IMG/VR virus record: IMGVR_UViG_3300047510_002187
Coordinates: 95,073 to 159,072 of that record
Strand: one strand, 5' to 3'
Source of the DNA: a virus
Length of the DNA stretch: 64,000 nucleotides
A model generated the notes under the pieces. That model was not told the DNA's origin. It worked only from the letters and a program-made list of their open reading frames with translations, and ran no database searches. A program made the position numbers and the translations under genes. Position 1 is the first letter of the stretch. Each line of letters starts with the position of its first letter. Below, piece after piece: positions 29,037 to 37,337 of this stretch.

Positions 29037-29090
29037 ATTTAATATTAAATCAAACAAAAACAATTTCATTTTTACAAAGAGGTAAAAGCA

Positions 29091-30542
29091 ATGTTTCAAT
29101 CCGAAAGATTGCAAGAAAAGTGGGCACCGCTTCTTGACTTTGATGGATTAGATCCTATCAAAGATTCGCACAGAAGAGCTGTAACCGCTGTCTTGCTCGA
29201 AAACCAAGAAAGATTTTTAAGAGAACAGAATTCATTCTCTCATGGTGAGTTCTTGACAGAAACCCCATCCATGAGCACTGCTTCTGGCACTTCTGCTGGA
29301 TTTAGTGGTTATGCCGCATCTGAAGGCCCAGTTGCAGGTTTTGACCCCGTTCTCATTAGTCTCATTCGTCGTTCAATGCCTAACTTGGTCGCTTATGACC
29401 TCGCTGGCGTTCAACCAATGAATGGTCCTACTGGTCTTATCTTTGCTATGCGTTCACGCTATGGTAAAGTCCAAGGTCAAGGTCCAGAAAACCTATACGA
29501 CGAAGTAGATACCGCATATTCCGCACAGAATAGTCAGTTTGATTTAGATCAAGGTCAGTACACATCTGTAGATGGTGCAAGAGTTGGTTCTGGATCTACT
29601 GTAGGATTCGGTACTACAAATGCTGGTGTAAACAACAGCCCAGGTAACTTCAACGATAACCCTGGTCTCTTGAACCCAGATGGTCAACTTGCCTATACCA
29701 CTGGTCAGGGTATGAGCACTGCTGACGCAGAAGGTCTCGGTTACGGTAACTCTCAGTTCAACGAAATGAACTTCTCTATTGAGAAAGTTCTCGTTGAAGC
29801 AAAGTCCCGTGCTTTGAAAGCTGAGTACAGTCTTGAACTTGCTCAAGACCTTAAGGCAATTCATGGTCTTAATGCTGAAGCAGAACTCGCTAACATTTTG
29901 TCTAGCGAAATTCTTGCTGAAATTAACCGTGAAGTTATCCGTACCATTTACAAGGTTGCACGTCCTGGTGCTCAGGCAAACGTAGCAACTGCTGGTGCAT
30001 TTGACCTTGATGTTGACTCCAACGGTCGTTGGTCTGTTGAGAAGTTCAAAGGTCTCCTTTTCCAAATTGAGCGTGACGCTAACGCTATTGCGCAGCAAAC
30101 ACGTAGAGGAAAGGGTAATGTTATCATGTGCTCTGCTGACGTTGCTTCTGCTCTAAGCATGGCTGGTGTACTTGATTACACTCCTGCTCTTAATGCAAAT
30201 CTCAACGTTGATGACACTGGTAACACCTTTGCTGGTGTTCTTCTCGGTAAGTTCCGTGTCTATATTGACCCATATGCTGCAAACGTAAGTTCTAACCAGT
30301 ATTACGTTGTTGGTTATAAGGGTTCTTCTCCTTATGACGCTGGACTCTTCTATTGTCCTTATGTTCCTCTCCAAATGGTTCGTGCCGTTGGTGAGAACAG
30401 CTTCCAACCAAAAATTGGATTCAAGACTCGTTACGGTCTTGTTGCTAACCCATTTGCGGAAGGTCGTACACAAGGTATGGGTGCTATTAATCCTAATAGC
30501 AACGTATACTATAGAAGAGTACAAGTTCGCAACCTTATGTGA
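29091..30542 (+). CDS. 23: Major capsid protein gp23
   Basis: 483 residues (T4 gp23 is 521), HK97-type fold. The N-terminus FQSERLQEKWAPLLDFDGLDPIKD and VLLENQERFL form the scaffold-directed delta domain. Cleavage by gp21 is expected after FLTE near residue 57, giving a mature start TPSMSTASGTSAGFS. Later signatures are LISLIRRSMPNLVAYDLAGVQPM, then VIMCSADVASALSMAG and IDPYAANV. Codon use is richer in C-ending codons than in neighbours, as expected for the most expressed gene. A ribosome site AGAGGT lies 10 bases upstream, and a UUCG terminator follows. Confidence 0.97.
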   Translation: MFQSERLQEKWAPLLDFDGLDPIKDSHRRAVTAVLLENQERFLREQNSFSHGEFLTETPSMSTASGTSAGFSGYAASEGPVAGFDPVLISLIRRSMPNLVAYDLAGVQPMNGPTGLIFAMRSRYGKVQGQGPENLYDEVDTAYSAQNSQFDLDQGQYTSVDGARVGSGSTVGFGTTNAGVNNSPGNFNDNPGLLNPDGQLAYTTGQGMSTADAEGLGYGNSQFNEMNFSIEKVLVEAKSRALKAEYSLELAQDLKAIHGLNAEAELANILSSEILAEINREVIRTIYKVARPGAQANVATAGAFDLDVDSNGRWSVEKFKGLLFQIERDANAIAQQTRRGKGNVIMCSADVASALSMAGVLDYTPALNANLNVDDTGNTFAGVLLGKFRVYIDPYAANVSSNQYYVVGYKGSSPYDAGLFYCPYVPLQMVRAVGENSFQPKIGFKTRYGLVANPFAEGRTQGMGAINPNSNVYYRRVQVRNLM

Positions 30543-30563
30543 ACCATTTCATATAAGTTACAG

Positions 30564-30587
30564 GGAGTCCTTCGGGACTCCTTTTTT
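30564..30587 (+). terminator. UUCG-loop terminator after major capsid gene
   Basis: GGAGTCC (30564-30570), loop TTCG, GGACTCC (30575-30581), then six Ts. The C(UUCG)G tetraloop is unusually stable. This is a textbook rho-independent terminator closing the head gene block. Confidence 0.95.
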
Positions 30588-30593
30588 AATGGA

Positions 30594-30601
30594 AATAAAT
30601 A
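30594..30601 (+). promoter_or_regulatory. Possible late promoter octamer AATAAATA before gene 3
   Basis: AATAAATA between the gp23 terminator and the gp3 start, only 9 bases before the ATG. If used, the transcript would be almost leaderless, so the call is weak. A promoter is nonetheless needed here after the strong terminator. Confidence 0.35.
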
Positions 30602-30610
30602 ACTAAAAAA

Positions 30611-31171
30611 ATGCCAAAAAATCAAATAGAAAATAGGAACTTTTTAACCTCAATTGGTTTTAGGTTTACCTTAAATAGAGCGCCAAAGGTTGCATTTTTT
30701 TCTAATGTGGCGAACATTCCTGGAATTACTTTGGGAGTTGCAAATCAACCAAACTATTTAAATGATGTCCCTGTTCCTGGTGACAAAATGGAATTTGAGG
30801 ATTTTACATTAAAATTCTTGGTTGATGAAAATCTAGAGAACTATATGGAAATACAGAATTGGATGAGGGGTCTTGGATTTCCGGAAAGTCTTCAAGAAAT
30901 ATACGATTGGCAAAAGACTAATGAAATCTTTGAACAACCTTTCAGATCAGATATGAATCTATATTCAGATGGGACTCTATTGGTACTCAACAGTAGTCAA
31001 AACTTCAATTTTAATGTAGTATTTAAGTCCATGTTTCCCTACCAGTTGAGTGCTCTCCAGTTTGACGCCACAAACAGGGACAATGAGTATTTAACCGCAG
31101 ATGTCACATTCAAGTATTTGATGTATAATATAGTGGACAAGACGGGGAAACCATTAAATCCTACAAAATAA
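30611..31171 (+). CDS. 3: Tail completion protein gp3 (gp19-like fold)
   Basis: 186 residues (T4 gp3 is 176). The pattern SIGFRFTLNRAPKVAFFSNVANIPGITLG, then DKMEFEDFTLKFLVDENLENYMEIQNWM resembles tube-protein folds of the gp19 family. Cyanophage genomes place gp3 directly after gp23, which supports the name. gp3 caps the completed tail tube and sheath. A second tube-like protein is the alternative reading. The next gene begins 3 bases after the stop. Confidence 0.78.
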   Translation: MPKNQIENRNFLTSIGFRFTLNRAPKVAFFSNVANIPGITLGVANQPNYLNDVPVPGDKMEFEDFTLKFLVDENLENYMEIQNWMRGLGFPESLQEIYDWQKTNEIFEQPFRSDMNLYSDGTLLVLNSSQNFNFNVVFKSMFPYQLSALQFDATNRDNEYLTADVTFKYLMYNIVDKTGKPLNPTK

Positions 31172-31174
31172 ACT

Positions 31175-31609
31175 ATGATTGATTTAGATAAAATACAAGA
31201 GATGTGGGAACAAGATTCTAAAATAGATCCAGACAATCTACATACAGAATCTTTAAATATCCCAATTTTACATGCCAAATACTATGACATTTATAATAAT
31301 ATAATGCTCTTAAAAAAGAAAGCAGAACAACAAAAAAGAAATATCAGACATCAGAAATACGAATACTATACTGGTAAAGCAGATCCTGATGTTTATATTC
31401 AAAATCCTTTTCCCAAAAAAATAAGGGATAAAGATGCGCTACAAAAATATATGGATGCTGATGAAAATTTATCGCAAGCATCCTTGAAGGTTGAATATTA
31501 TGACATAATGCTTACATATCTTCAAGATATTTTAAAAATGATACACAATAGGTCTTTTCAAATAAAAAATAGCATTGAATATATGCGTTTTGCTAGTGGT
31601 TTGGGATAA
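31175..31609 (+). CDS. uvsY: Recombination mediator UvsY
   Basis: 144 residues (T4 UvsY is 137). The heptad-rich start LDKIQEMWEQDSKID, the central KYEYYTGKADPD (T4: LDYYSGRGDGD), and the end IHNRSFQIKNSIEYMRFASG (T4: IKSRGFAIKHIQDMRAFEAG) line up along the whole length. UvsY loads the UvsX recombinase onto gp32-covered single-stranded DNA. It stands directly before uvsW, as in T4. Confidence 0.88.
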   Translation: MIDLDKIQEMWEQDSKIDPDNLHTESLNIPILHAKYYDIYNNIMLLKKKAEQQKRNIRHQKYEYYTGKADPDVYIQNPFPKKIRDKDALQKYMDADENLSQASLKVEYYDIMLTYLQDILKMIHNRSFQIKNSIEYMRFASGLG

Positions 31610-31611
31610 CC

Positions 31612-31619
31612 CATAAATA
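31612..31619 (+). promoter_or_regulatory. Late promoter octamer CATAAATA before uvsW
   Basis: CATAAATA just after the uvsY stop and 22 bases before the uvsW start. T4 uvsW is also late-expressed, which makes a late promoter here sensible. Confidence 0.55.
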
Positions 31620-31641
31620 ATCATAGAAATTTAATGATTCT

Positions 31642-33114
31642 ATGAGTGACGTAATAATACATAAGAAAAATGAGGTTTACATTAAACTAGAATGTGAACC
31701 TCATATTTTATATGAACTTGCCCCACACTTTACATTTAGTGTGGAGTCGGCAAAGTTTATGCCACAGTATAGAAAGAAAGGATGGGATGGAGAAATAAGA
31801 CTCCTAAGCACTGCAACAGGAGAAATTTATGCTGGACTTCTGGATAAAGTAATTGCCAAAATAAAAAATTACGGATATACATATGAGTTCCGTGATAATA
31901 AGTATTATGGTCTCCCATTTGAAGTCAATGAAGAGATTACAGAAGAAGGTGTTAAGGGATATATGAAGTATATTTCTAATCTTGATCCTTACGAATACCA
32001 GATTAATACAGTATATGAATGTTTAAGGTACAATAGAAAAACAGTCATATCTGCGACCTCTTCTGGTAAATCTTTTATGATTTACTCTTTAATAAGATAC
32101 TATGTTTCTAAGAAATTGAAGTGCTTGGTTGTTTTCCCTACAACTGGACTGATACATCAAATGTATAAAGATTGGCAAGAGTATGGTTGGGATCCGGAAA
32201 ATTACTGCCATATGGTTTATTCAGGACAAGACAAAATTGCCGATAAATTAGTAACTTTGTCCACATGGCAAAGCATCTATAATATGAATAAAGTATTTTT
32301 TGAAGATTATGATTGTGTAATCGTTGATGAATGTCATGGATGCAAATCAAAGTCTTTAATAGACATCATGAAAAAGTCTCATAATGCGAAGTATAGATTT
32401 GGATTCACAGGAACCCTATCTAATGGAGGAAAGGACTCTAAGACTCATGAATGGGTCATTTCGGGTCTATTTGGTCCTCCATACAAAGCAGTGGGAACTA
32501 AGGAACTTATTGAGAAAGGTAGAGCATCTAAATTAGATATTCATTGTATAGTACTTAAGCATAAACCACAAAAATTTGATAAGTATGAAGATGAAATTCA
32601 GTTTATTATTACTAATGAAAAAAGAAACAACTTTATTAAAAAACTTGCTTTAGATTTAAAAGGTAATACTTTGATTCTTTTTTCTAGAGTAGAAACTCAT
32701 GGACTCCCATTGTACCAACTCATAAATAGTGATAGTGATTCAAACCGTAAGGTCTTTTTTGTTCATGGTGGAGTAAACGTTTCAGAAAGAGAATTAGTTA
32801 GAGAAATAACCGAAAGAGAAAATAATGCAATTATTGTTGCTTCTTATGGTGTTTTTAGTACTGGTATTTCTATCAAAAACCTACATAATGTAATATTTGC
32901 TTCACCAAGCAAATCTAGAATCAGAAACTTACAATCTATCGGTAGAGTATTGAGAAAAAGTAGTAATAAAGAAAAAGCAACCTTATATGACATTTCCGAT
33001 GATACTACATATAATTCAAGAAAGAATTATACTTTAAATCATTTTATAGAACGAGTTAAAATATATTCTGAAGAAGACTTTAATTACGAAATTATACCAA
33101 TTCAACTAAAATAA
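31642..33114 (+). CDS. uvsW: UvsW DNA/RNA helicase
   Basis: 490 residues (T4 UvsW is about 500). SF2 helicase motifs: I at SATSSGKSF, II VIVDECHG, III FGFTGTL, and VI QSIGRVLRKS. An N-terminal substrate-binding part contains YRKKGWDGEIRLL. UvsW unwinds branched DNA and R-loops, and so shuts off origin replication in favour of recombination-driven replication late in infection. A CATAAATA octamer precedes it. The next gene starts 3 bases after the stop. Confidence 0.95.
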   Translation: MSDVIIHKKNEVYIKLECEPHILYELAPHFTFSVESAKFMPQYRKKGWDGEIRLLSTATGEIYAGLLDKVIAKIKNYGYTYEFRDNKYYGLPFEVNEEITEEGVKGYMKYISNLDPYEYQINTVYECLRYNRKTVISATSSGKSFMIYSLIRYYVSKKLKCLVVFPTTGLIHQMYKDWQEYGWDPENYCHMVYSGQDKIADKLVTLSTWQSIYNMNKVFFEDYDCVIVDECHGCKSKSLIDIMKKSHNAKYRFGFTGTLSNGGKDSKTHEWVISGLFGPPYKAVGTKELIEKGRASKLDIHCIVLKHKPQKFDKYEDEIQFIITNEKRNNFIKKLALDLKGNTLILFSRVETHGLPLYQLINSDSDSNRKVFFVHGGVNVSERELVREITERENNAIIVASYGVFSTGISIKNLHNVIFASPSKSRIRNLQSIGRVLRKSSNKEKATLYDISDDTTYNSRKNYTLNHFIERVKIYSEEDFNYEIIPIQLK

Positions 33115-33116
33115 CT

Positions 33117-33512
33117 ATGGAAGATGATTTTTATGCCACAATAAAACTAAAGACAGGTGAAGAAATATTTGCCAGAGTAGTTCCATCAGAAGAAAATGGC
33201 AATAATGTTCTTCTTATTAATAATCCAGTAGTAATTAAATCTTATAAATCCAAATTAGGTAAAGATGGTTATAAGATTGAACCTTGGTTAAAGACTACTA
33301 CTGATGATTTGTTTATTTTAAATTTAAAGGATGTACTTACTATGTCAGAATCAAAAGATATTGAAATGATTTTACTACACCAACAATTTATAGAAAAAGC
33401 AGAAAACCCTAACATGGGTAACACTAAAAGCAATTTATCTAGAAAGATGGGATACATTAGTAGTGTTACAGATGCTAAAATACTCCTAGAAAAGCTTTAT
33501 AATAATAGCTAG
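33117..33512 (+). CDS. Sm-like small protein, paralogue of 45578 and 45876 genes
   Basis: 131 residues. It opens with FYATIKLKTGEEIFARVV, the strand-turn-strand start of Sm/Lsm-type barrels, and has a middle NNPVVIKS and an IEPWLKTTTDDLFIL block followed by an amphipathic end. The two genes at 45578-45889 and 45876-46130 show the same order of elements (LKSGENLIS and NWPILSKDRTVEI; FDNGTAIIS and SPWLSDYSSQDTFLV). The function is unknown. An RNA-binding or partner-binding barrel is inferred. Distances to uvsW suggest a shared transcript. Confidence 0.72.
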   Translation: MEDDFYATIKLKTGEEIFARVVPSEENGNNVLLINNPVVIKSYKSKLGKDGYKIEPWLKTTTDDLFILNLKDVLTMSESKDIEMILLHQQFIEKAENPNMGNTKSNLSRKMGYISSVTDAKILLEKLYNNS

Positions 33513-33551
33513 AGCCATCACCTTCAAACCGGACAAGCCTATTCTACACAC

Positions 33552-33590
33552 TTTTTAATGGTCTGTCAAGTTGCCATTATCCATTAAAAA
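33552..33590 (+). repeat. Perfect inverted repeat around the gene 55 promoter
   Basis: TTTTTAATGG at 33552-33561 and its exact complement CCATTAAAAA at 33581-33590, 19 bases apart. The -35 hexamer lies in the centre and the right arm lies in the -35/-10 spacer. The layout fits an operator for a dimeric regulator. It could also fold as a hairpin in read-through RNA from upstream. Confidence 0.6.
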
Positions 33591-33599
33591 TGCTATAAT
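33571..33599 (+). promoter_or_regulatory. Sigma70-type promoter of gene 55
   Basis: TTGCCA (33571-33576), 17 bases, TATAAT (33594-33599) in a 113-base gap before the sigma factor gene. It matches the host housekeeping consensus at 10 of 12 positions with ideal spacing, so gp55 should be made early or in the middle phase. A 10-base inverted repeat surrounds it. Confidence 0.85.
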
Positions 33600-33625
33600 A
33601 ACTACATATTGAATTAAGCATTCTT

Positions 33626-34123
33626 ATGATTTCAACCGCAGTAATGAAAAAAAGAAAAAGATCTGAACATTATGTCAATAATAAACAATTTTTAGAGGCT
33701 CTTATTGAGTATAGGAGAAGGGTTGCTGTTGCGGAAGAAAATGGGAATCCAAAACCCCCAATACCTAATTACATTGGCGAATGCATTCTTAAAATTGCCA
33801 CCCATTTGTCCTTTAAACCTAATTTTGTAAATTATATGTTTAAGGATGATATGATTTCTGATGGCATTGAAAACTGCATCCAATACCTCCACAATTTCAA
33901 CCCAGAAAAGTCTCAGAATCCCTTTGCATATTTTACGCAGATCATTCACTATGCCTTTCTCCGTAGAATACAGAGAGAAAAGCGTCAATTGGAAATTAAA
34001 AACAAAATATTGGAAAGAACTGGGTTTTCGGAAGTCTTTGCTGACGACTCAAGTGTTGACGGATCCAATTATTCGGAGTATAATAGTATCAAGGAATCCG
34101 TTCATATTAAAATGAGGTATTGA
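33626..34123 (+). CDS. 55: Late-transcription sigma factor gp55
   Basis: 165 residues (T4 gp55 is 185). The core ECILKIATHLSFKPNFVNYMFKDDMISDGIENCIQYL, then FNPEKSQNPFAYFTQIIHYAFLRRIQREKRQ, is sigma region 2, with the aromatic promoter-melting segment. gp55 redirects host RNA polymerase to TATAAATA late promoters, many of which are present in this window. ATG 33626 lies about 20 bases past the predicted transcription start; the ATG at 33644 (MKKRKRS) is a possible alternative start. Gene 47 begins 1 base after the stop. Confidence 0.93.
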   Translation: MISTAVMKKRKRSEHYVNNKQFLEALIEYRRRVAVAEENGNPKPPIPNYIGECILKIATHLSFKPNFVNYMFKDDMISDGIENCIQYLHNFNPEKSQNPFAYFTQIIHYAFLRRIQREKRQLEIKNKILERTGFSEVFADDSSVDGSNYSEYNSIKESVHIKMRY

Positions 34124-34124
34124 A

Positions 34125-35159
34125 ATGCTTGTCGCCATTCTCACTGATACACATTTTACAGCGAGAAAATCTTCAAGACTTTTTCACGATTACTTTGAAC
34201 TCTTCTATAAAAACGTATTTTTCCCAACACTGGAACAGCATGGGATTGATACTGTTATTCACATGGGAGACGCCTTTGATAGTCGTAAAAGTATAGATTT
34301 CTGGGGACTAGATTGGACAAGGAGAGTGGTTTTAGAACCTCTCTCCAAATATAATGTCCACATGATTGTTGGTAATCATGACATTTTTTTCCGAAATTCA
34401 AATAAAATAAATTCCCCAGACCTTCTTCTTAAAGATTATTCAAATATAAAAACATATTCAGAACCTACAGAAGTAAAACTTGGCAATTTAAATGTACTTT
34501 TGTTGCCTTGGATAAATGTAGAAAACAGTGAAAAGTCTTTTACCAAAATTAAAAAGACTTCATGTAAAATTGCTATGGGACACTTAGAACTAAATGGGTT
34601 TGCGCCTTATCGTGGGCATATTATGGATAGCGGATTGGATTCTGGTATATTTGATAATTTTACCAAGGTTTTTTCTGGACACTATCACACTAGGTCAGAC
34701 AATGGTAAGGTATATTATATTGGAAATCCTTATGAAATTTATTGGAATGATGTAAATGATGATCGTGGTTTTATTATCTTTGATACTGAAACCACAGAAC
34801 ACATTTATGTGGATAATCCATATAGAATGTTTTATAATATCTACTATGAAGATACTCCATACCAAACTTTTGATGTTCGCGAATATGAAAATAAAATAGT
34901 TCGGGTGATTGTCCGTAAAAAGACAGATCAAAAGAAATTTGAAAAATTTATTGATAACCTGTATACTGCAAATGTTGCTGAATTAAAAATAGTTGAGAAT
35001 CACCAAATAACTGAATCTGAAGAATTTGAAGCACTTGAATCTGAAGATACTCTTTCAATCTTACAGAGATATGTTTCAGAAAGTGAATGTGACTTGGATA
35101 AAACTATTATAATTAATATGCTGGAAGAAGTTTATAGAGAGTCTTTGGAAATGGTGTAA
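34125..35159 (+). CDS. 47: Recombination nuclease subunit gp47 (Mre11-like)
   Basis: 344 residues (T4 gp47 is 339). Calcineurin-like phosphoesterase motifs run in order: LTDTHF, HMGDAFD, VGNHD, GHLELN, and SGHYHTRS with YIGNPYEI. With gp46 it forms the exonuclease complex that makes single-stranded ends for recombination-dependent replication and degrades host DNA. The stop overlaps the next start (TAATG). Confidence 0.96.
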   Translation: MLVAILTDTHFTARKSSRLFHDYFELFYKNVFFPTLEQHGIDTVIHMGDAFDSRKSIDFWGLDWTRRVVLEPLSKYNVHMIVGNHDIFFRNSNKINSPDLLLKDYSNIKTYSEPTEVKLGNLNVLLLPWINVENSEKSFTKIKKTSCKIAMGHLELNGFAPYRGHIMDSGLDSGIFDNFTKVFSGHYHTRSDNGKVYYIGNPYEIYWNDVNDDRGFIIFDTETTEHIYVDNPYRMFYNIYYEDTPYQTFDVREYENKIVRVIVRKKTDQKKFEKFIDNLYTANVAELKIVENHQITESEEFEALESEDTLSILQRYVSESECDLDKTIIINMLEEVYRESLEMV

Positions 35160-35434
35160 TGTATTTAATTACTGTAGATGGGAAAGAAGACCAAGGCGCT
35201 TATGCTGGCGTTGATGAACTTGGCAACCATATTCTTTATATTTTTGAGGAAAAGGATGATGCAGTACGTTTTGCATTGTTATTAGAAGAAGATGATTATC
35301 CTAAAATGAGTGTTATGGAAGTGGAAAAAGAGATTGCAATAAAAGCGTGTAATCTTCATGGGTATGAATATAAAATTTTTTCATCGGAAGATATTGTTAT
35401 TCCACCTTATTCGGAGAACGTAGAGTTTATTTGA
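35159..35434 (+). CDS. DUF3110-type protein between gp47 and gp46
   Basis: 91 residues: AGVDELGNHILYIFEEKDDAVRFALLLEEDDYPKMSV, then ACNLHGYEYKIF and VIPP. This fits DUF3110, a family I know mainly from cyanobacteria and plastid-bearing plants, whose role is unknown. The frame overlaps the gp47 stop (TAATG) and ends 1 base before gp46, so it is made with the nuclease complex. Acquisition from a cyanobacterial host is likely, and a function linked to gp46/47 is possible but unproven. Confidence 0.78.
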   Translation: MYLITVDGKEDQGAYAGVDELGNHILYIFEEKDDAVRFALLLEEDDYPKMSVMEVEKEIAIKACNLHGYEYKIFSSEDIVIPPYSENVEFI

Positions 35435-35435
35435 T

Positions 35436-37145
35436 ATGATAATTTTTGAAAGAATAAAATTTAAAAATTTCCTCTCATACGGGAATCAATTCACTGAGAT
35501 TGATTTTCAGAAATCTAAAACTACCTTAATAATTGGTGGTAATGGTTACGGCAAAAGTACTTTTCTTGATGCACTAACATTTGGTTTATTTGGTAAATCA
35601 TTTAGAGGAATAAATAAACCTCAATTGGTTAATTCTATTAATGAGAAAGATTGTTTAGTTGAAGTTGAATTCAAAATTGGAACCAATAATTATAAAGTTC
35701 GTCGTGGAATAAAACCAAATATTTTTGAAATTTATTTTAATAATACTTTACTTGATCAAACATCTTCTTCCGTAGACCAACAAAAATGGTTTGAACAAAC
35801 TGTACTTAAAATGAATTTTAAGTCTTTTACTCAAATTGTTATAATTGGAAGCAGTAATTTTGTTCCATTTATGCAACTCTCCCCCACACACAGGAGAGAA
35901 GTGATTGAAGATCTCTTAGATATTAAGGTCTTTTCCACTATGAATGCAATCATTAAAGAAAAGATTAGAACTATAAAAGATGATATTAAAACTTTAAATT
36001 TAAAAAAAGAATCTTTAAAGGATAAAGTCCAAATGCAAAAAGACTTTATTGAAGAACTTGAAAGTAGAGGTAAAGAAAATATAGATAATAAAAGAAATGT
36101 AATTGATAAACTCACTAAAGAATGTGACGCCTATATTTTAAAGAGTTCTGAAATTGAAGAAGATATTTTTTCTTTAACTGAAGATTTAGAAGAAGTTTCT
36201 GAATCTAAAGAAAAACTTAGAAAACTTGGAAATCTTAAAGGTAAAATATCTCAAAAAATATCTACAATAACTCATGATCATAAGTTCTTTTCAAATAATG
36301 TAATTTGCCCAACTTGCACACAAGAAATTGATGAAGAATTTCGTTTAAATAAAATTAGTGAAGTAGAAATAAAAGCAAAAGAGTTAAAAACCGGTTACAA
36401 AGAACTTGAAAATGCAATTAAAGACGAAGAAATTAAAGAAAGTCATTTTCTCCGAATCTCAAAAGAGATCACTAATTTAAACCATGAAATTTCTAAAAAT
36501 AATACAAGAGTTTCTGGACATCAGAGACAAATCCGAGATCTGGAAAAGGAAATTCAAACTATTGCCAAACAACTTGAAAATAGAAATACTGAACATGAGA
36601 AATTGAAACAATTTGAGAGTAGTTTAAATGAAACCTTTGAGGAATTATCTAGTAGAAAAGAATTAATTTCTTACTATGATTTTTCGTATTTATTACTTAA
36701 GGATGGTGGAGTGAAAACTAAGATTATCAAAAAATATCTGCCATTGATAAATCAACAGATTAATAGATATCTTCAAATGATGGATTTTTATATTAACTTC
36801 ACTTTAGATGATGAATTTAATGAAAGTGTTCAATCTCCAATCCATGAAGATTTTTCTTACAGTTCTTTCAGTGAAGGTGAAAAGTCTAGAATTAATTTAT
36901 CATTACTTTTTGCTTGGAGAGAAGTTGCTAAATTGAAAAATTCGGTTTCTTGCAATTTGATCATTTTTGATGAGGTGTTTGATAGTTCTTTGGATAGTTC
37001 TGGTACTGATGAATTTCTTAAGATTATCAGATATGTAATTACAGATGCAAATATTTTTGTAATATCACATAAAACTGGACTTGAGGACAAATTTGAAAGT
37101 GTCATACAGGTGGACAAGAGAAGCAATTTTTCCCATATACTATAA
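35436..37145 (+). CDS. 46: Recombination ATPase subunit gp46 (Rad50-like)
   Basis: 569 residues (T4 gp46 is 560). SMC-type ATPase: Walker A IIGGNGYGKST near residue 33, a long coiled coil broken by the zinc hook CPTC (bases about 36308-36319), the ABC signature FSEGEKSRINLSLLFAWRE, and Walker B LIIFDEVFDSSLD. It binds DNA and drives the gp47 nuclease. The order 47, small gene, 46 is as in T4, where 47.1 separates them. Confidence 0.96.
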   Translation: MIIFERIKFKNFLSYGNQFTEIDFQKSKTTLIIGGNGYGKSTFLDALTFGLFGKSFRGINKPQLVNSINEKDCLVEVEFKIGTNNYKVRRGIKPNIFEIYFNNTLLDQTSSSVDQQKWFEQTVLKMNFKSFTQIVIIGSSNFVPFMQLSPTHRREVIEDLLDIKVFSTMNAIIKEKIRTIKDDIKTLNLKKESLKDKVQMQKDFIEELESRGKENIDNKRNVIDKLTKECDAYILKSSEIEEDIFSLTEDLEEVSESKEKLRKLGNLKGKISQKISTITHDHKFFSNNVICPTCTQEIDEEFRLNKISEVEIKAKELKTGYKELENAIKDEEIKESHFLRISKEITNLNHEISKNNTRVSGHQRQIRDLEKEIQTIAKQLENRNTEHEKLKQFESSLNETFEELSSRKELISYYDFSYLLLKDGGVKTKIIKKYLPLINQQINRYLQMMDFYINFTLDDEFNESVQSPIHEDFSYSSFSEGEKSRINLSLLFAWREVAKLKNSVSCNLIIFDEVFDSSLDSSGTDEFLKIIRYVITDANIFVISHKTGLEDKFESVIQVDKRSNFSHIL

Positions 37146-37148
37146 ATA
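37141..37148 (+). promoter_or_regulatory. Late promoter octamer TATAAATA after gene 46
   Basis: An exact TATAAATA overlapping the gp46 stop and 15 bases before the small basic gene at 37164. The spacing is right for a short-leader late transcript. Confidence 0.55.
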
Positions 37149-37163
37149 GTTTCTTTTGGTCCC

Positions 37164-37316
37164 ATGCAAGTCCCAAACCGATACCACCACTCCAAAAAAG
37201 AGCAAAAACGAAAACTTAAACCTCAGGCTTTGCGTCAAGCAAAGGCGAGGAGGAGACAATTGAAAAACCGTCTACTTAACCCTTCCCAAAAGAAGGGTTT
37301 TGTTGTATGCTCTTAA
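37164..37316 (+). CDS. 50-residue highly basic protein
   Basis: ATG 37164 opens a 50-residue frame (MQVPNRYHHSKKEQKRKLKPQ at the start, KKGFVVCS at the end) with about one third Lys/Arg and an Ala/Arg helical centre. It follows an exact TATAAATA late octamer and has a terminator hairpin inside its last codons. Nucleic-acid binding is suggested by charge only. The frame could be fortuitous, but the fit between promoter, frame and terminator argues for a real one-gene transcript. Confidence 0.5.
   Translation: MQVPNRYHHSKKEQKRKLKPQALRQAKARRRQLKNRLLNPSQKKGFVVCS
37278..37302 (+). terminator. Terminator hairpin at the end of the small basic gene
   Basis: AACCCTTC (37278-37285), loop CCAAAA, GAAGGGTT (37292-37299), with the last Ts continuing to 37301. 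The stem is a perfect 8 base pairs. The T-run is short, so efficiency may be moderate. Confidence 0.65.
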
Positions 37317-37337
37317 TGTCGTTATCGGAAATATTTG

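Noticed and set aside
29544-30524. Minus-strand frames opposite gp23
   Set aside because: The major capsid gene covers the region with clear family motifs; the reverse frames have no recognisable protein.
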